Below, in pieces: positions 8,017 through 10,831 of a DNA stretch of 10,831 bases. Numbering within the stretch: position 1 is the first letter of the stretch; the number at the start of each line of letters is the position of its first letter. A program made the position numbers and the translations under genes. The notes under the pieces are model-generated. The model saw only the letters and a list, made by a program, of their open reading frames with translations, searched no databases and had not been told where the DNA came from. The stretch lies in NCBI RefSeq assembly GCF_019695415.1, contig NZ_JAIFKJ010000157.1, forward strand, positions 1-10,831, in the 5' to 3' direction. This DNA comes from Thiohalocapsa sp. (GTDB lineage: Bacteria > Pseudomonadota > Gammaproteobacteria > Chromatiales > Chromatiaceae).

Positions 8017-8619
8017 TCAGCCGTTGGCGCCGCCGGCGCCGAAACGCCCGATACGCGGCTCCATGTCAGCCTCGTGGCCCACCGGCTGCTGCTCGAAGCT
8101 GAGGCGAAAATGGCTGAGGCCGGTGCCGGTCTGGTCTTTGTTCTCGATCACCAGTAGTTGGGCGTCGGCGATCCAGGCGCTGGCGTTGATGTTGCGCATA
8201 AAGGCGGACACGCGGGCGTTGGATCGGGCGCGTCCTTCCACCTCCACCCGATTGCCGCTGCGACTGACACTGGTCAGGAAGACGCCTTCGGGAATGGACG
8301 CCACCAGCTCGTCGAACAGGTGAACCACCTCCGGACGACTCTGCTGGAGCTGCTGAATGACGTTCATGCGCACCAGTAGGCCGGCCTTTGTTTCCTCGAG
8401 CTGCTCGATTTTTTTGATGCGCAGATCGAGCTTGCGAATCTCCTGCTTCAGAAACGCGTTGCGCGACTCCTGGGCGGAAACCATGCTCTCGACCTGCATA
8501 CGCACCCCCGTACCCACCAGCAGCACCACGGCGACGGCAGCACCCGTGGCCAGAAAGAAATTGCGCTGCCGGCGACGGCGCTCGACATCACGCCACGGGA
8601 GCAGATTGATGCGCGCCAT
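8017..8619 (-). CDS. pilN: Type IV pilus inner-membrane protein PilN
   Basis: It is a bitopic inner-membrane protein whose cytoplasmic tail recruits PilM and whose periplasmic part pairs with PilO. The N-terminus MARINLLPWR contains the conserved INLLPWR motif (4-10) that binds the groove of PilM in studied homologues. A basic stretch (RRRRQR, 14-19), a transmembrane helix (about 21-40) and a coiled coil (about 45-95) follow. The periplasmic domain (about 100-176) includes LVASIPEGVFLTSV, a family-typical motif. The last 24 residues (177-200) form a Gly-rich tail beyond the fold. The ATG begins one base after the pilM stop (TGATATG), which suggests coupled translation. Confidence 0.96.
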   Translation of the reverse strand: MARINLLPWRDVERRRRQRNFFLATGAAVAVVLLVGTGVRMQVESMVSAQESRNAFLKQEIRKLDLRIKKIEQLEETKAGLLVRMNVIQQLQQSRPEVVHLFDELVASIPEGVFLTSVSRSGNRVEVEGRARSNARVSAFMRNINASAWIADAQLLVIENKDQTGTGLSHFRLSFEQQPVGHEADMEPRIGRFGAGGANG

Positions 8620-8620
8620 A

Positions 8621-9694
8621 TCAGTCGAAGGCGCGCAGCGCGAGCCCGGTTGCGGTCATCATGGACGGCGCCGCCTTGGCCAACAGGACGGGGTCCACGC
8701 CCATGCCGATGGCCATGGGGGCGAACGGGTTGGCCACCGACACCGCAAAACCGAGCCGCTCCTCCACCATCCCGGCGATCTTCTGGATACGCGCCCCGCC
8801 CCCGGCGAGCACGACTTGATCGGTCCGGTTGAAGGCACTCGCCGAGTAGAAGAACTGAAGCGCGCGGGCGATCTGCTGCGCCAGCGCCTCCGCGAAGGGT
8901 CTGAGCACTTCGCTAGCGAAGTGCTCCGGTAGGCGACTTTCGTCCAGTCGTGCGAGCGCCTGCGCCCGGGCCAGGCCATAGCGCCGCTCCACTTCGTCGA
9001 GCAACTGATTCGCGCCGAAACTCTGCTCACGCGTATAGACGGTCTTGCCGCCGTGCAGCACCTGCAACGTGCTGGTGGTGGCGCCGACATCGGCCACCGC
9101 GACGGTCTGCTCCTGGCGCTCGCGGTCGAAGTGGCCAAGCAGCAACGCGCAGGCGCTCTCCATCGCATAGGCTTCGACGTCGACGATCTTGGCGGTGAGT
9201 CCGGCCGCCTCCAGCACTGCCACCCTATCGTCCACGTTCTCGCGCCGGGAGGCAGCCAGAAGCACATCCACCATGTCCGGATCATTCGACGAGGGGCCGA
9301 TCAAGTCGAAGTCGAGATTGACCTCTTCCAGCGGATAGGGAATGTACTGATCAGCCTCCAGCTGGATCTGAGCAGCCATCTCGGCATCGGATAGATCCGC
9401 GGACATGGAGATGACCTTGGTGATGACCGCCGAGCCGGCGACGGCACAGGCGGCACGCTTGGTCCTGGTGCCGGATTTGGCCACCGCGCGTTGAATGGTC
9501 TGGCCGACAGCCTCTACATCGGAGATCTTCTTCTCCACCACCGCGTTCGCCGGTAGCGGCTCGATGGCAAAGGCGTCCACACGATAGGGCTCCGCCGCCA
9601 TGCCCGCGGTCTGCGACAGCTCGACGAGCTTCACCGCCGTGGAGCTGACGTCCACACCGATTAGCGCCTGTTGCTTACGGCCGAATCCGAACAT
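8621..9694 (-). CDS. pilM: Type IV pilus actin-like ATPase-fold protein PilM
   Basis: It is a cytoplasmic FtsA/actin-fold protein that binds the PilN N-terminus and links the pilus motors to the membrane complex. The 357-residue protein is of normal family length. It has the phosphate-1 loop IGVDVSSTAVKLVEL (12-26), the phosphate-2 loop AVADVGATTSTL (199-210), the adenosine motif VVLAGGGARI (294-303), a 1C-like segment with QLEADQYIPYPLEEVNLDF (111-129), and a C-terminus LALRAFD that matches homologues. I chose the ATG at 9694 because MFGFGRKQQALIGVDVSS matches known PilM starts. An in-frame TTG at 9727 would add 11 unrelated residues. No strong Shine-Dalgarno precedes the ATG. It is the first gene of the pil-aro transcript. 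A perfect 24-bp palindrome lies inside codons 258-265. Confidence 0.97.
   Translation of the reverse strand: MFGFGRKQQALIGVDVSSTAVKLVELSQTAGMAAEPYRVDAFAIEPLPANAVVEKKISDVEAVGQTIQRAVAKSGTRTKRAACAVAGSAVITKVISMSADLSDAEMAAQIQLEADQYIPYPLEEVNLDFDLIGPSSNDPDMVDVLLAASRRENVDDRVAVLEAAGLTAKIVDVEAYAMESACALLLGHFDRERQEQTVAVADVGATTSTLQVLHGGKTVYTREQSFGANQLLDEVERRYGLARAQALARLDESRLPEHFASEVLRPFAEALAQQIARALQFFYSASAFNRTDQVVLAGGGARIQKIAGMVEERLGFAVSVANPFAPMAIGMGVDPVLLAKAAPSMMTATGLALRAFD
8903..8926. repeat. Perfect 24-bp palindrome inside pilM
   Basis: The half-site GAGCACTTCGCT is followed directly by its exact reverse complement, with no mismatch over 24 bp and a CTAG centre. It encodes Glu-His-Phe-Ala-Ser-Glu-Val-Leu (residues 258-265 of PilM). 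In RNA it could fold into a roughly 10-bp stem with a 4-nt loop. Outside the 24 bp the symmetry breaks at the first base pair. I found no second copy in the window. Confidence 0.8.
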
Positions 9695-9760
9695 GGCTGT
9701 CGCGGCAACCGGGCTCGTGCTGGGCAAAAACCTGACAAACGACTTCTGTTTTCCCCGATA

Positions 9761-9789
9761 AAGATACCAGAGAGAAAACGATTTGTGTC
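9761..9789 (-). promoter_or_regulatory. Candidate promoter for the pilMNOPQ-aroKB operon
   Basis: An AT-rich patch (about 9725-9790) stands out in the otherwise GC-rich intergenic region. On the minus strand it contains TGGTATCTT (9769-9761), an extended -10-like element with 4 of 6 matches to TATAAT. A weak GACACA (9789-9784, 3 of 6 matches to TTGACA) lies 17 nt upstream. Transcription would then start near 9754 and leave a leader of about 60 nt before pilM. No sigma-54 GG/GC pair was seen. The location is plausible; the exact boxes are uncertain. Confidence 0.35.
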
Positions 9790-9818
9790 GCCCAAAGACG
9801 TCATAAGCACGGGCCGTC

Positions 9819-9860
9819 GCCGGTTTCCGGCCCCGGACACACCGCCCGTCCGTCGGGCGG
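9819..9860. repeat. Two GC-rich hairpins in the divergent intergenic region
   Basis: GCCGG (9819-9823) pairs with CCGGC (9827-9831) around TTT, and CCGCCCG (9842-9848) pairs with CGGGCGG (9854-9860) around TCCGT. They lie between the putative pilM promoter and the plus-strand gene. No T-tract follows either one, so they are not ordinary terminators. They might be a protein-binding site or serve to separate the two divergent transcripts; this is inference. Confidence 0.35.
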
Positions 9861-9924
9861 GGACCTCAGGGCGCCGCACAGCGCGCTCTCACCAACTGCG
9901 TCAACCCGTCATTGCAACTGCGGT

Positions 9925-9930
9925 TATGAT
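9925..9930 (+). promoter_or_regulatory. Possible -10 box for the plus-strand gene
   Basis: TATGAT matches five of six bases of the sigma-70 -10 consensus, but no good -35 box is found at 16-19 bp. If it is used, transcription would begin at about 9937, on top of the first ATG (9936). That would favour initiation at the second in-frame ATG (9966). Confidence 0.25.
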
Positions 9931-9935
9931 GCGGA

Positions 9936-10694
9936 ATGCGAGCTGCCACCGAAGCGAGAAAGCCCATGCCTAGGCGATCGGGATCCAAGGCCGCAACGAC
10001 GGCCAACACACGGCGGCCGAAGCGGCGCAGCAGCCAGTTGGAGCCGGGCGCCGGCCGCCACCGTTGTCTCGATCAGCGCCGGCGCTTGGCCTACGAATCG
10101 GCCCGCATCCTGTCCGAGCACGGGCCTACGGAATTCGAGCGCGCCCGGCGAAAGGCCGCAGCCCGGCTCGGCATCAGCGACAAGCGCTGTTGGCCGGACA
10201 ACGGCGAGATCAACGATGCCCTCATCGAGCAGCAGCGCCTGTTTGCAGCGGATGAGCGCGCTGCGGACCTCACGATTCTCCGCCGCCACGCGCTGCAGGC
10301 CATGCACGAGTTCTCCGCCTTCCGCCCGCGCCTCGTGGGCTCAGCGGTGCGTGGCACGGCCACGCGGGAGCATGGTATCGAGCTGCGGCTCTTCGCCGAC
10401 AGCCCGGAAGAGGTGTTGATGGCGCTCATGGATCGGCGCATCCCGTGGCAGGAGCGCGAGGCGTCGCAACGCTACGCGAGCGGCTCGGTGCAGACGCATC
10501 CGGTGTTCGAGTTCCTAGCCGGCGACATCCCCGTTCACCTCCAGGTACTGCCCCGGCAAGCGCTGCGGCAACCGCCGCTGGACCCAGTGTCGGAACGACC
10601 CGAGCGAGGCATCGACGCAACCGAGCTGCGCGCCCTGCTGGAGACAGAGCAGACTCCCGAGACGGCCATGATGGGGCCCTCACGCTCAACCTGA
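9936..10694 (+). CDS. Nucleotidyltransferase-fold-like conserved protein of unknown function
   Basis: The 252-residue protein has a very basic, low-complexity N-terminus (1-50). An alpha-helical region (about 50-125, with RRLAYESARILSEHG and ARRKAAARLGI segments) follows, then a domain with VGSAVRGTATREHGIELRLFAD (134-155) resembling the GS...DxD region of nucleotidyltransferases. The C-terminal segment is HLQVLPRQALRQPPLDPVSERPERG (201-225). From memory, similar proteins in Xanthomonas, Pseudomonas and relatives are annotated as nucleotidyltransferase domain-containing or hypothetical. The positions expected to carry the two catalytic Asp residues appear to be Gly147 and Glu149, so catalysis is doubtful. 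The ATG at 9936 has only GCGGA just before it. The ATG at 9966 (242 residues) has a weak GAGAAAG upstream and is a fair alternative. It is divergent from pilM and alone on its strand here. That it is a real gene is well supported; its function is unknown. Confidence 0.8.
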   Translation: MRAATEARKPMPRRSGSKAATTANTRRPKRRSSQLEPGAGRHRCLDQRRRLAYESARILSEHGPTEFERARRKAAARLGISDKRCWPDNGEINDALIEQQRLFAADERAADLTILRRHALQAMHEFSAFRPRLVGSAVRGTATREHGIELRLFADSPEEVLMALMDRRIPWQEREASQRYASGSVQTHPVFEFLAGDIPVHLQVLPRQALRQPPLDPVSERPERGIDATELRALLETEQTPETAMMGPSRST

Positions 10695-10703
10695 GGGGCG
10701 CTG

Positions 10704-10790
10704 CCCGCTGCCGGGTGCCATCGCCCCGCAGCGGGTGGCTCGGGCAGCCGCGCCTGCCGTTAGGGAAGCGCTGATGTATTGGCGCTTCCC
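10704..10790. repeat. Three successive inverted repeats after the plus-strand gene
   Basis: CCCGCTGC (10704-10711) pairs with GCAGCGGG (10728-10735). GGCAG (10743-10747, read as GGCAG around 10743) pairs with CTGCC (10754-10758). GGGAAGCGC (10763-10771) pairs perfectly over 9 bp with GCGCTTCCC (10782-10790) around a 10-nt loop. They begin 10 nt after the stop codon and are followed by a fourth hairpin listed as a terminator. No reading frame of note covers them. They may stabilise the mRNA 3' end or be a local copy of a repeated intergenic element. Confidence 0.45.
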
Positions 10791-10792
10791 GT

Positions 10793-10817
10793 GCGGGGCA
10801 GGACGCCCCGCCATTTT
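10793..10817 (+). terminator. Likely rho-independent terminator
   Basis: GCGGGGC (10793-10799) pairs with GCCCCGC (10805-10811) over 7 bp with an AGGAC loop. It is followed by CATTTT, a short T-tract. It lies about 100 nt after the stop codon of the plus-strand gene and would end its transcript. The T-tract is short, so efficiency is uncertain. Confidence 0.55.
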
Positions 10818-10831
10818 CAGCGACCCAAGTC

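Noticed and set aside
9695..9727. TTG start at 9727 giving a 368-residue PilM
   Set aside because: The added 11 residues do not resemble PilM N-termini, while MFGFGRKQQ at 9694 does.
1..10831. Insertion sequences, CRISPR arrays, tRNA or rRNA genes
   Set aside because: No transposase motifs, no evenly spaced direct repeats, and no tRNA- or rRNA-like segments were seen on either strand.

Overview
The window looks like chromosomal DNA from a GC-rich gammaproteobacterium. Gene order and protein sequences resemble the Ectothiorhodospiraceae/Chromatiales side of the class, but that placement is inference from gene order and recognised families, not from a search. Almost all of it is a conserved housekeeping cluster read on the minus strand. 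In transcription order it is pilM-pilN-pilO-pilP-pilQ-aroK-aroB, then a gap of about 560 bp without a convincing gene, then the first half of gltB, which runs off the left edge.

Region by region: 1-2233 is the N-terminal 744 codons of the glutamate synthase large subunit. 2234-2795 is the gap, which carries GC-rich inverted repeats. 2796-4455 holds the two shikimate-pathway genes aroB and aroK. 4539-9694 holds the five-gene type IV pilus alignment and secretin operon. 9695-9935 is a divergent intergenic region with an AT-rich patch that probably carries the pil promoter. 9936-10694 is a plus-strand gene for a conserved but uncharacterised nucleotidyltransferase-like protein. 10695-10831 is a short tail packed with hairpins, ending in a likely rho-independent terminator.

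The pil genes are tightly packed: a 1-nt gap between pilM and pilN, 36 nt between pilN and pilO, a 4-nt overlap between pilO and pilP, and 23 nt between pilP and pilQ. They encode the cytoplasmic actin-like PilM, the bitopic inner-membrane PilN and PilO, the lipoprotein PilP and the outer-membrane secretin PilQ. Together these form the envelope-spanning alignment complex of the type IV pilus. aroK follows after 83 nt, and aroB after 1 nt, so shikimate kinase and dehydroquinate synthase probably share the transcript.

I found no undescribed multi-gene system, no mobile element, no CRISPR array and no RNA gene. The points most worth a second look are a perfect 24-bp palindrome inside pilM, the missing gene between aroB and gltB (where related genomes often have a SPOR-domain damX-like gene), the nucleotidyltransferase-fold protein that appears to lack the usual catalytic aspartates and occupies the place often held by ponA, and the clustered hairpins after it.
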